This document shows positions 1-7,661 of a stretch of DNA of 56,513 bases, piece by piece. The stretch is taken from assembly GCA_016208085.1 (NCBI GenBank), contig JACQYT010000080.1, forward strand, positions 1 through 56,513. Reading direction: 5' to 3'. Made by a program: the position numbers and the translations under genes. Source of the DNA: Elusimicrobiota bacterium. GTDB lineage: Bacteria > Elusimicrobiota > Elusimicrobia > Elusimicrobiales > UBA9959. The first letter of the stretch is position 1. The number at the start of each line of letters is the position of its first letter. Below the pieces are notes generated by a model. That model saw only the letters and a list, made by a program, of their open reading frames with translations. It ran no database searches and had not been told where the DNA came from.

Positions 1-357
1 GACAGCGGCGGGAAAAAGAAAATTTCCGCCCTGGGGACTGAAGCCGCAACCCCGAAAGTTTTAGCCGGGCCGGATCCGGCGTTCAGGCTGGGCGAAGTCT
101 ACGTGTTCCCGAACCCGGCCAAGAATGGAGCGGCGCCGACCTTCCATATGGAATGCGGCATAGCCGACAAAGTCACTATAAAAATATATACAATTTCAGG
201 CAGGCCGGCGCATGAATATACCTTCACCGGCGCGCCCGCAGCCATAGACGACGGCAACGGGTTAAGCTACGCTTATGAATACGCCTGGAGCGGGCGCATT
301 CCGAGCGGCGTGTACTACTATTACCTTGAAACGCCGAAAAAGCCGGGAAAAACCTGA
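1..357 (+). CDS. 3' end of a secreted protein with a C-terminal FlgD/T9SS-type Ig-like domain (partial)
   Basis: The reading frame is open from the first base of the window and stops at TGA 355-357, so only the last 118 residues are present. From about residue 32 the pattern is a YVFPNP motif, then a beta-rich stretch with KVTIKIYTISG and finally SGVYYYYLE. That layout matches the short Ig-like C-terminal domains (FlgD-like, or type IX secretion sorting domains) that end many large secreted proteins in Bacteroidota and Elusimicrobiota-like genomes. The domain usually serves as a sorting or surface-anchoring module; what the missing N-terminal part does cannot be told. The following gene is a PorV-like protein on the same strand, a family linked elsewhere to type IX secretion, which agrees with this reading but does not prove it. 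Confidence 0.6.
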   Translation, partial: DSGGKKKISALGTEAATPKVLAGPDPAFRLGEVYVFPNPAKNGAAPTFHMECGIADKVTIKIYTISGRPAHEYTFTGAPAAIDDGNGLSYAYEYAWSGRIPSGVYYYYLETPKKPGKT

Positions 358-381
358 AGAAGACAGGGAAGTTTGCGGTGG

Positions 382-402
382 TACGGTAGGGTAGAGGGTA
401 GA
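382..402 (+). repeat. Solo purine-rich word array (half arm)
   Basis: Just upstream of the PorV-like start lies a short run of degenerate GGTAGGGTAGAGGGTAGAG words. The same words form the left arms of the palindromes at 37727-37829 and 43557-43650. No pyrimidine-rich partner arm follows here, so this looks like a half element. Confidence 0.5.
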
Positions 403-420
403 GTGCGCTCGGGAGGGTTT

Positions 421-1439
421 ATGAAGGACAATAACCCGGCTAAAGATTGGCTTAACGAAATAATTTATCGTCTTTCAAGGCCTTATATCCTTGCATTGGC
501 GCTGATTTTCACGCTTATACCTTCGGACAAACTGACCAATGCGCTCCAATCCGGGGCGGAGTTCCTAAAGATAGACACGGATGCCAGGGCCGGGGCCATG
601 TCTTCGGCGGGCGCAGCTTCCGCCATGGGTATAAGCGCCATAGCCTACAATCCCGCAGGCATAGCTTCCATGGGCAAAGGCGAGGCCGCTTTAAGCCATA
701 GCGCTTGGTATTTAGGCTCGGCGCACGATTTTGTGGGGGTCGGTATGGTTTTTGGGCGGGGTGCGGGGCTGGAGGATCGGGACTGGGGGCTGGCGAATCC
801 CATTCCCCGTTTGTTGTCGGTTTAAGTTTTACCCGGCTATCAAGCGGCAGCATGGAAGGCCGCACGGCCTCAAGGTCCAAAGCCGGTGGATATAACGCTT
901 ATGACCAGGCGGCGAGCCTGACACTTGCAAGACAATACGGGGCATACAATGTGGGCGGGACCATAAAATACATAGAAAGTTCCATAGCGGGCGTTAAAGG
1001 CACTGGCTACGCCGTTGATATGGGCTTAAAGCGCGGTTTAAAAGGAATTCCCCTATCTGTGGGTGTGGCGGTGCAGAACCTTGGCCCCGGCATCAAGTAT
1101 CTTTCACAGCGGGATCCATTGCCTTTAAGCGTGAGCGCTGGTATAATGTTTATGCCGGTTCAGGGGTTCATGCTGAACTTTGACGCCAGGCGTTATGTGT
1201 ATGATAAATACACGGCCTACAGTCTGGGCACCGAGTACGCCCTGTTCGGCGGGCCGGAGACAATGTCGGGACTGAACCTGAGGGGAGGCGTAAACGGCGG
1301 GGCGGCGGCTGCGGGCGCGGCGGGAGCATTCAGCGCGGGGGCGGGTATAAAACTGATGAACGCCGACCTGGATTATGCCATGTCGCCGGAAGGCAAGCTG
1401 GGCAGCACCCAGCGCATAACCCTGAAAAAGAAATTTTGA
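421..1439 (+). pseudogene. PorV/PorQ-family outer-membrane beta-barrel protein, broken by a frameshifting insertion
   Basis: The start ATG at 421 follows a GGAGG ribosome binding site. A signal-like hydrophobic segment precedes FLKIDTDARAGAMSSAG and AIAYNPAGIASM, which are the conserved N-terminal motifs of PorV/PorQ (UPF0164-like) barrels. The frame then fails: from about 755 it runs through a G-rich stretch and stops at 823-825. The rest of the family pattern (PFVVGLSFTRLSSGSMEGR and onward to the C-terminal KKKF) continues in another frame from about 808 to TGA 1437-1439. The two halves together make one complete barrel of about 320 residues, so the lesion is a single local event. PorV proteins act in the outer membrane, in type IX secretion in Bacteroidota. 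It could still be functional if the lesion is an assembly error, but the inserted text resembles other repeats in this window, so a real insertion is more likely. Confidence 0.75.
755..807 (+). repeat. G-rich word insertion inside the PorV-like gene
   Basis: About 50 bases built from GGGGCTGG, GGATCGGGACTGG and GGGGCTGGCGAA words separate the two in-family halves of the PorV-like gene and end in a short pyrimidine run (CCCATTCCCC). The surrounding protein aligns with the family on both sides but in different frames, so this stretch is extra. It resembles, in style, the intergenic word arrays elsewhere in the window. Confidence 0.45.
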
Positions 1440-1462
1440 TTTCTACATAAGGAGTCGCTTAT

Positions 1463-3958
1463 ATGACCGAACCCAAAGATCCGCCTGTTGAAACTCCTTT
1501 CACCAATATCATGGACCGCGATATCAGCGAGGAGATGAAATCCTCCTACATTGAATATTCCATGAGCGTTATAGTGGGCCGGGCGCTCCCCGACGTGCGC
1601 GACGGTTTGAAGCCCGTGCACCGCAGAGTGCTCTATACCATGGACGACATGGGCCTTCAGCACAACAAACCCTATAAAAAATCAGCCAGGGTGGTCGGCG
1701 ACGTGATGGGCAAATACCACCCGCACGGCGACGTGGCCATCTACGACACGATGGTCCGCATGGCGCAGCCTTTCAGCTTGCGCTACACGCTGGTGGACGG
1801 CCAGGGCAACTTCGGCTCGGTGGACGGCGACCCCGCCGCCGCCATGCGCTACACCGAGGCCAGGCTTTCAGGCATAGCCGGCGAGCTGCTTGCCGACCTT
1901 GAAAAGGACACCGTCAAGTTCGTTCCGAACTACGACGGCTCCATGAAAGAGCCGTCGGTCCTGCCCGGTAAACTGCCCAACTTGCTGGTGAACGGCTCCA
2001 GCGGTATAGCCGTCGGCATGGCCACCAATATCCCCACGCACAATTTAAGCGAAGTCTGCGACGCGACTATCGCGGTCATAGACAACCCGGAGCTTGCAAC
2101 CAAAGAGCTGATGAAGATAATGAAGGGCCCGGATTTGCCTACCGGCGGCATCATCCGCGGGCGCTCGGGCATCAGGGACTATTTTGAAACCGGCCGCGGC
2201 TCGTTTAAAACGCAGGCCCGGGCCGAAATAGAAGAGATGAAAGGCAATAGGGAAGCTATCGTCGTCACGGAAATTCCCTACCAGGTGAATAAGTCCACGC
2301 TCATTGAAACCATAGCGGACCTGGTCAAAGAGAAAAAGATCCCCGACATCTCCGATATACGGGACGAGTCCGATCGCCGCGGTATGCGCATAGTTATAGA
2401 GATAAAGCGCGACGGCAACGCCCAGGTGGTGCTGAACCAGCTTTACAAGCACACACAGCTTGAGACCTCGTTCGGCGTCATAATGCTTGCCATCGTGGAC
2501 GGCCGCCCCCGCGTGCTGCCGATCAAAGAGGTAATGCTTCAGTATGTGCGCCACCGCCGGCTGATGGTAGTTAACCGCACCCAGTACGACCTTAAAAAAG
2601 CCCTTGCCCGCGCGCATATACTGGAAGGCTACCTGATAGCCCTGCAGAATATTGACGCCGTAGTTGAAATCATCAAGAAGTCCAAGGACTCCCTGGAAGC
2701 CAGGGGCAAGCTGATGGCCAAATTCGCCCTGTCCGAGATACAGGCCCAGGCGATCCTCGATATGCGCCTGCATCAACTGACCCGCCTTGAAGTAGGCGCC
2801 ATAGAGGAAGAGCATAAAGCGCTGATGAAACTCATCGGCGAATTGAGAGCCATACTCGCCGACCCCAAAAAAGTCCTCAGGATAATTGTGGACGAACTTA
2901 AAGAGCTGAAGGAAAAATACGGCGACAAGCGCCAAACCGAGATCACCGGCGAGGCCGCGGAACTGGATATTGAGGACCTCATTCCCGAGCAGAACGTGGT
3001 GATCACTATGTCCCACGGCGGCTACATAAAGCGCATCCCGGCCGACACTTATAAGGTGCAGGGCAGAGGCGGCAAAGGCATCATCGGCTCCGATGTCAAA
3101 GAAGAAGACTTCATAGAAAAGCTCTTCGTGACCTCAAGCCACGCCACCATACTTTTATTCACCACGCGCGGCAAGGTCTATTCGCTCAAAGGCTACGAAA
3201 TACCGGAAGGCAACCGCACCTCGCGCGGCAAGGCCATAGTGAACCTGCTGGCCGTGCATGACGAGAAAGTGACCTCGGTGCTGGCCGTCGAGTCGTTTGA
3301 AGACGCCAAAGGCAGGGAAACCTACCTTGTCATGTGCACCCGCAAGGGCAACATCAAAAAAACGCCTATCGGCGACTTCGCCAACATCCGGCGCTCCGGC
3401 ATAGCGGCCATAACCCTTGAGGACGGCGATATCCTGACCAGCGTGGGCCACACCGATGGCAAGTACGAGGTGATAATCGGCACCAGGCTCGGCATGTCCA
3501 TCCGCTTCAACGAGGGGAACGTCCGGTCCATGGGCAGGCTTGCCATGGGCGTGCGGGGCATACGCCTCGGCAGGGAAGACCAGGTCATCGGCATGGAAAT
3601 GGCCGAACCCAAGACCAAGAAATCGCTTTTGACCGTCTGCGAGAACGGCTACGGCAAGCGCACGGACCTGGACGAATACAAGAACCAGCGCCGGGGCGGC
3701 TCGGGCGTGATCACCATCAAGGCCACCGAGCGCAACGGCGCGGTGGTGGGCCTCTACCTTGTGCTGAACGACGACGACCTGATGGTGGTGACGGAAAAGG
3801 GCAAGATAATACGCATGCCCTGCCAGGCCGTGCGCGTCATCAGCCGCAACACCCAGGGCGTGCGGCTGGTGCGGCTGGAAGAAGGCGACAAGATAGCTTC
3901 GGTGGAGCCCATCGTAGACGAAGGCGAGGACGTCCCGGCGGAAGAAACGAAGAAATAG
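1463..3958 (+). CDS. gyrA: DNA gyrase subunit A
   Basis: The 831-residue product is the breakage-reunion subunit of DNA gyrase, which with GyrB introduces negative supercoils using ATP. ATG 1463 is preceded by AAGGAG at good spacing. The N-terminal winged helix (about 30-150) has [16 protein letters not shown] and the catalytic tyrosine in [10 protein letters not shown] (Tyr130). The tower and coiled-coil fill 150-500, and a six-blade C-terminal pinwheel starts near 510. A GyrA-box-like QGRGGKG is at 533-539, which supports gyrase over topoisomerase IV. In the quinolone-binding helix the usual serine (E. coli Ser83) is Val91, while the acidic residue (Asp87 equivalent) is kept as Asp95. gyrB is not in the window. 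Transcription source is not visible; the gene follows the broken PorV gene by 23 bases. Confidence 0.97.
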   Translation: MTEPKDPPVETPFTNIMDRDISEEMKSSYIEYSMSVIVGRALPDVRDGLKPVHRRVLYTMDDMGLQHNKPYKKSARVVGDVMGKYHPHGDVAIYDTMVRMAQPFSLRYTLVDGQGNFGSVDGDPAAAMRYTEARLSGIAGELLADLEKDTVKFVPNYDGSMKEPSVLPGKLPNLLVNGSSGIAVGMATNIPTHNLSEVCDATIAVIDNPELATKELMKIMKGPDLPTGGIIRGRSGIRDYFETGRGSFKTQARAEIEEMKGNREAIVVTEIPYQVNKSTLIETIADLVKEKKIPDISDIRDESDRRGMRIVIEIKRDGNAQVVLNQLYKHTQLETSFGVIMLAIVDGRPRVLPIKEVMLQYVRHRRLMVVNRTQYDLKKALARAHILEGYLIALQNIDAVVEIIKKSKDSLEARGKLMAKFALSEIQAQAILDMRLHQLTRLEVGAIEEEHKALMKLIGELRAILADPKKVLRIIVDELKELKEKYGDKRQTEITGEAAELDIEDLIPEQNVVITMSHGGYIKRIPADTYKVQGRGGKGIIGSDVKEEDFIEKLFVTSSHATILLFTTRGKVYSLKGYEIPEGNRTSRGKAIVNLLAVHDEKVTSVLAVESFEDAKGRETYLVMCTRKGNIKKTPIGDFANIRRSGIAAITLEDGDILTSVGHTDGKYEVIIGTRLGMSIRFNEGNVRSMGRLAMGVRGIRLGREDQVIGMEMAEPKTKKSLLTVCENGYGKRTDLDEYKNQRRGGSGVITIKATERNGAVVGLYLVLNDDDLMVVTEKGKIIRMPCQAVRVISRNTQGVRLVRLEEGDKIASVEPIVDEGEDVPAEETKK

Positions 3959-4037
3959 CCCGCAACCGCCCGGGGAAGAACTTATTAAAAACGAATCCAA
4001 AATAACACAAATAATAAGTTAATAAAAGACGCAACGT

Positions 4038-4091
4038 CCCATATTCCATATTCTATATATTCCATATTCACATATTCATATTCCATATTCC
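4038..4091 (+). repeat. AT-rich degenerate tandem words (CCATATTC)
   Basis: About seven copies of CCATATTC/CATATTC, with small variations, fill the gap between gyrA and the next gene. The gap (3959-4144) holds no other recognisable gene or clear terminator. It is a single-arm example of the word-array style seen elsewhere. Confidence 0.6.
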
Positions 4092-4144
4092 AGCCACTAG
4101 CCCGAATAACCCTTAATTAAACGTGTCAAGTCGTTTAAAAAGGT

Positions 4145-5290
4145 ATGAGCCCCAACAATCTTAAGATGGACGGACACCGGTTGCTGGAGATTGCCGGGCC
4201 GGCGCTTATCCTTATCGCGCTCTGCTGGAACCTCTTTTCTTCCTGGAAACTTTATTCCCGCGCGGGCCTGAGCGATCCCGGCGGCTATCCAGAGATGGCC
4301 AGAGCCTCCCATTGTTTTTATGATTCCGGGATGCGCGAACCGGTGCCGATATTCCTGACCAAAACGATGCTCGCTTTCGGCGCGGGCGACGACCGCTCGG
4401 TCCGGTTGGCCACGGCGCTGGTCTTCGCCGCGGCAGTCGTTTTAATGATCTTTTTGATGGGGGGGATATACGGCCGTGTGGCCGGCTTGGCCGCGGCCCT
4501 GATATTTGCGCTCAACCCGTACGCCGGCTACTACGCCGTCCAGGGCGTAAGCAATCTTACCAGCGGTCTTTTCCTGCTGCTCTTCTGGTTCCTGCTGGTT
4601 AAAGGCGGAGAGGTCCGCTGGCGCGCCGCTTTCGCCGGGGCGGCCGGGGCGCTCTGCATGCTGACCCGGCTTGAGAACCTCCTGGTCGTCCTGGCCGCTT
4701 TAGGCGTCTTCGCGGCGCTTGACCTTACAAAGCGCCGGCTCAGATTCTGCGCCGCCGCGGCGGCCATCTCGCTGCTGCTCACCCTGCCTTACCTGGTCCA
4801 GCAATACCGGACATTCGGCAACCCGGTCTATTCCCACGCTATGGCTGCCAGGTTCTGGCTGAACACCGAGCAAAAAGGACCGCATTCCGTCGACCGCTAT
4901 AAAGGCGGACCGATGGGCATCTCCGCCTTCATCTTCAGGAAGGGTCCGGCCCAGGCCGGCGCCGGCCTGCTGAAGGCCTACGGCAAGAGCTTTTTCCATT
5001 ATATCCCCCGGCTGCTGTACTATAAGCTGCTCCTGCTGCCGGTCCTGCTGGCCGGGCTGTTCTTCCTGTTCAGGAAGAAGGATTATTTTACGCTGCTGCT
5101 CCTGCCAGCGCTTATCCTGCCGATAACCTTCATCTCCACCATAAACCAGGTTTCCGCCGGAAGCGGCATCGAGCTCCGGTTCTACCTGAACGCGCTCTGG
5201 CTCCTATGCGCCTATTGCGGAGAAGGAATAGCCGGGGCGGCCGCGCTGCTGGCCCGTCCGCCTGACCTGCCTGCCGGTCAACGCGTGTAG
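4145..5290 (+). CDS. ArnT/PMT-type membrane glycosyltransferase (GT39-like)
   Basis: This is a polytopic membrane protein of 381 residues with roughly nine hydrophobic segments. The first loop contains DPGGYPEMARA, in the position of the acidic catalytic loop of C-type membrane glycosyltransferases, and the second segment has RLATALVFAAAV; the LTRLENLLV stretch at about 175 also fits the ArnT/PMT fold. Such enzymes move a sugar from a polyprenyl-phosphate donor to lipid A or protein on the outer face of the inner membrane; the substrate here is unknown. The protein is shorter than usual (often 500 or more residues), with little soluble domain at the C terminus. The ribosome binding site is weak. 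Its last ten codons and stop run into two palindromic elements (5251-5278 and 5286-5363), so the tail may be acquired. Confidence 0.6.
   Translation: MSPNNLKMDGHRLLEIAGPALILIALCWNLFSSWKLYSRAGLSDPGGYPEMARASHCFYDSGMREPVPIFLTKTMLAFGAGDDRSVRLATALVFAAAVVLMIFLMGGIYGRVAGLAAALIFALNPYAGYYAVQGVSNLTSGLFLLLFWFLLVKGGEVRWRAAFAGAAGALCMLTRLENLLVVLAALGVFAALDLTKRRLRFCAAAAAISLLLTLPYLVQQYRTFGNPVYSHAMAARFWLNTEQKGPHSVDRYKGGPMGISAFIFRKGPAQAGAGLLKAYGKSFFHYIPRLLYYKLLLLPVLLAGLFFLFRKKDYFTLLLLPALILPITFISTINQVSAGSGIELRFYLNALWLLCAYCGEGIAGAAALLARPPDLPAGQRV
5251..5278 (+). repeat. Dispersed GTCCGCCTGACC palindrome, truncated copy 1
   Basis: The 3' end of the glycosyltransferase gene carries CGTCCGCCTGACCTGCCTGC, shared with copies at 15087-15126 and (reverse strand) 17561-17608. 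Only the left arm is present here; it encodes the residues PPDLPAG near the C terminus. Confidence 0.6.
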
Positions 5291-5363
5291 CGGCGGACGT
5301 AAGTCCGCTTAATAGGCGGCGGACGTAAGTCCGCTTAATAGGCGACTCACGTCGCCCGCTACA
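5286..5363 (+). repeat. Cloverleaf element: outer stem plus three hairpins
   Basis: TGTAGCGG (5286-5293) pairs with CCGCTACA (5356-5363). Between them are three perfect hairpins: GCGGAC-GTAA-GTCCGC at 5293-5308, an exact second copy at 5319-5334, and GGCGAC-TCAC-GTCGCC at 5341-5356. The stop codon of the glycosyltransferase gene (5288-5290) is inside the outer stem. It could act as a 3'-end RNA structure, or be a small mobile palindrome. Confidence 0.7.
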
Positions 5364-5484
5364 AGGCTATGCCAGCGCCGTATCAAGAGCTATGCTCATC
5401 AGACGGCCAATTTCCAAACAGAATGAACTTTTTACGAATGAATCAAATTTCCTCAACTTCAGCCTTCAGCCCTAAGCCCTCTGC

Positions 5485-5848
5485 CTATTTTGTTTCCAGG
5501 CTGGCTTTCAGGATCTCTACCGCTTTTTCGGCGTTGGACACGTTGATAAGTATTCTTGCCGTTTTGCCGCCAAGCGCGGTGCCGTAGACCGTGGTAATAT
5601 TAATACCGTGATCGGCCAGGGCCTTTGAGAGGCGCAGCAGTTCCCCCGGTTGATCGGAGAGTCAAGATGTAGCTTATCTTTTTTTCAGTGTCCACGGTCA
5701 CGCGCACCACGCCGGAATCGTCGCGGATCTCGGAAGCTATGCCGACGATATTGACCCCTTCGTTGGCGAAGAGTTCTATAAACCTGCTTAACGCGCCCGG
5801 CACATTGGGCAGGAACACAGTGTATTGCCTGACGATTTTGATTGACAT
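5485..5848 (-). pseudogene. Tandem ACT-domain protein with a frameshift
   Basis: On the minus strand ATG 5846-5848 opens MSIKIVRQYTVFLPNVPGAL, a typical ACT-domain start (ligand-binding regulatory module, usually for amino acids), followed by FANEGVNIVGIASEIRDD. The frame is good to about 5662 (KKISYIL). It then shifts: DQPGELLRLSKALADHGIN and ILINVSNAEKAVEIL, a second ACT domain, continue in another frame to TAG at 5485-5487. The region between holds seven bases where a multiple of three is needed. Joined, the product would be about 120-125 residues, the normal size of free-standing double-ACT proteins. A sequencing or assembly indel is the main alternative to true inactivation. Confidence 0.7.
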
Positions 5849-5922
5849 ATAGTAATTTAATATTTTTTCCCCGGAATTAGCAACAGATATATTATCCTCC
5901 CGCGTCGCCCGGCGCTATTTTA

Positions 5923-5928
5923 TATAAT
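5923..5928 (+). promoter_or_regulatory. Possible -10 box upstream of the CHxA-tail gene
   Basis: TATAAT lies 22 bases before ATG 5951 in the divergent gap between the ACT-domain and DUF2207-like genes. No convincing -35 box is seen at 16-18 bases upstream, so this is only a candidate. Confidence 0.3.
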
Positions 5929-5950
5929 GGGAACCTGGAAGTAAAAATAT

Positions 5951-7630
5951 ATGAAAAAAATAATAACCGGATTTCTAGCGGTCTTTTCGGTCTGCATCCT
6001 GTCCGCCCTGCCCCCCCCGGCGGCGGGGGGCGGCTTTAAAATGGACTGGTCCGAGGCCGAGGTTATACTGGACAGGGACGGCAAAGCCCGGGTTTCCTAT
6101 ACGGTCCGGTGGACCGCAAGCGGGGGACAATTGCACGGCTTTTACTTTGAAGGGTTCCAGGAAGCGCCGGTGTTTGATACGAGCCGGGCCTACGCGCTAG
6201 ACTCAGGCGGCAATAAATACCCGCTTGAAATAAAACGCCTTTCGGACAGGAAATACGACATCATCCTCGCCGACGGCCGGGCCTTCACCAACGGCGAAAT
6301 AACTTATTTCTTCAGGTACGCGGCGGACCTCGAGGCTTCCGGCAATGTCACCCAGACCATGTCCGGCGACAAGCGCCTGGCGGTTTTTAACTGGTCGCCC
6401 GTGCAGTGGGAGGATGCGCTTGAACACCAGGCCGTGACCGTGCGCTTCCCGCTGATGGTCCCGGCAGAGAAGCCGGACGACGCCTTCCTCGGAAAAATAA
6501 GCTTCATGACCGAGAAATTCGTCAACGAGCGGTACAAGATAGATTATCCCTTTGTGAAAAACCAGGCCGGTGAGAATGTCTTCAGCGTCCGGTTCTTCAG
6601 GCGGGGCCTTGAAAGCAGGTATCATTTCCAGATACAGGTCTATCTTGACGCGGGGAATTTCGGCCTGAAGACCATGGCCTACGGGAACCTCCTCAAAGGC
6701 CCGCCGCAGAAAGTGAAATACCTGCCGGCCGGGGAAAAATACTACCTTAACAGGTATCTCCCCGGCGGCATGCTCGCAAGCCTGAGCGTCAACCGCGGCG
6801 AGACGGTGTTCCTGGTTCTGATCCTAACGATGGTTTTCTGCGTCCTGCCGTTCTTTATCATGACCGTCAAGCAGAATTCCATGCTGACCGCCCAGGCGGG
6901 CATCGCGGCGGTCAACTGGGAGGGCACGGAATGGGTGCCTCCGAAGGTGCAGGTGAGCACTTTCAGAAAACCGGGCAAAGTGGCCGCGAACCTGACCCCG
7001 GTAGAAGTGGGCGTGCTGGTGGATATGCCGATGGGGGAATTGCTGTCGCTTATGCTGGCCAATATGGAGCGAAAAGGGCTGTTAACAATCAAAAACGCGG
7101 AGCCGCTGAACATACAGCGCAAACCATATATGAATACCAGCAATGACGCGTACGAGACAGTGCTGCTGAACGCGGTCAAGCCGGACGGCGGGCTTGAAAC
7201 CGGAGCCCTGACCGAGGCAGTCAAAACCATAGCGGCCGGGCTTGAGCAGAAGATGTGGGACTGCGATCTGGAGGCTACGAAGGCGTATTATAAAAAACGC
7301 GTTGAGGTCTATCAGCCGGGCGGCGCCGAGACCGACGCCGATTTTTACTGGGGCGGCTACCGCCGCCATTATCATGGTTACCGCAATCCTGCATACGACC
7401 ATGCCGAAGGAATGACGAAAGACCTGAGCGCCGGAACCCCGGCGTTGAATGCCTCTTTCGATAATTTTAGAAGCTCTCAGATGTGTTATGAAGGAGCTTT
7501 TAACCAGACTGTCTGCCATGACGCCTGCCACTCCGCCTGCCACGACGCCTGCCACAGCGCGTGCCATTCGGCCTGCCATAGCGCGTGTCACGGGGCCTGC
7601 CACGGCGCCTGCGTCAGCGGGGGGCATTGA
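5951..7630 (+). CDS. DUF2207-like membrane protein with a C-terminal CHxA cysteine-repeat tail (candidate radical SAM substrate)
   Basis: The 559-residue protein has a signal peptide (1-25), a beta-rich ectodomain (about 28-250), one strong transmembrane helix (about 285-304) and a winged-helix-like segment at 347-380 (LTPVEVGVLVDMPMGEL, then MERKGLLTI), a layout like DUF2207 membrane proteins. After a hydrophilic, Tyr/His-rich linker it ends in eight CHxA units (x is D, S or G) plus a last cysteine: Cys522, 526, 530 and so on to Cys554, nine in all, then VSGGH. With the N terminus exported and one later helix, the tail should be in the cytoplasm. The stop is 31 bases before the radical SAM gene. 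The spaced cysteines and this neighbour suggest a thioether-type RiPP-like substrate; metal binding is the main alternative. The RBS is GGAAG and the start is ATG 5951. Confidence 0.75.
   Translation: MKKIITGFLAVFSVCILSALPPPAAGGGFKMDWSEAEVILDRDGKARVSYTVRWTASGGQLHGFYFEGFQEAPVFDTSRAYALDSGGNKYPLEIKRLSDRKYDIILADGRAFTNGEITYFFRYAADLEASGNVTQTMSGDKRLAVFNWSPVQWEDALEHQAVTVRFPLMVPAEKPDDAFLGKISFMTEKFVNERYKIDYPFVKNQAGENVFSVRFFRRGLESRYHFQIQVYLDAGNFGLKTMAYGNLLKGPPQKVKYLPAGEKYYLNRYLPGGMLASLSVNRGETVFLVLILTMVFCVLPFFIMTVKQNSMLTAQAGIAAVNWEGTEWVPPKVQVSTFRKPGKVAANLTPVEVGVLVDMPMGELLSLMLANMERKGLLTIKNAEPLNIQRKPYMNTSNDAYETVLLNAVKPDGGLETGALTEAVKTIAAGLEQKMWDCDLEATKAYYKKRVEVYQPGGAETDADFYWGGYRRHYHGYRNPAYDHAEGMTKDLSAGTPALNASFDNFRSSQMCYEGAFNQTVCHDACHSACHDACHSACHSACHSACHGACHGACVSGGH
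7514..7612 (+). repeat. 12-base coding tandem repeat for CHxA
   Basis: Eight tandem 12-base units plus a final TGC encode Cys522 to Cys554. The units differ at synonymous sites (CAT/CAC, GCC/GCG, TCC/AGC/TCG), while Cys, His and Ala never change at the protein level. This pattern fits selection on the peptide better than a recent slippage expansion. Confidence 0.85.
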
Positions 7631-7661
7631 GAAAAGGCTGAAGGAAGGAACAGGAAACATT

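Noticed and set aside
2045-3016. Long minus-strand ORFs inside gyrA (also 3155-4000, 28954-30276)
   Set aside because: They mirror strongly conserved genes on the other strand, lack family features and have the residue bias of antisense GC-rich codons.
5369-5587. Plus-strand ORF opposite the ACT-domain gene
   Set aside because: No ribosome binding site or family match; the minus strand has clear ACT-domain text.
7514-7612. CRISPR-like or heme c (CxxCH) reading of the Cys repeat
   Set aside because: Units are 12 bases, contiguous and coding, with no spacers. The motif is C-x3-C-H with overlapping use of every Cys, which does not fit separate CxxCH heme sites, although metal binding is not excluded.
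7449-7661. Longer N terminus for the radical SAM protein beginning at 7449, rich in Pro/Ala/Thr
   Set aside because: It is the CHxA repeat of the upstream gene read in a shifted frame. The start at 7662 has its own ribosome binding site and matches a PqqD-fused layout.
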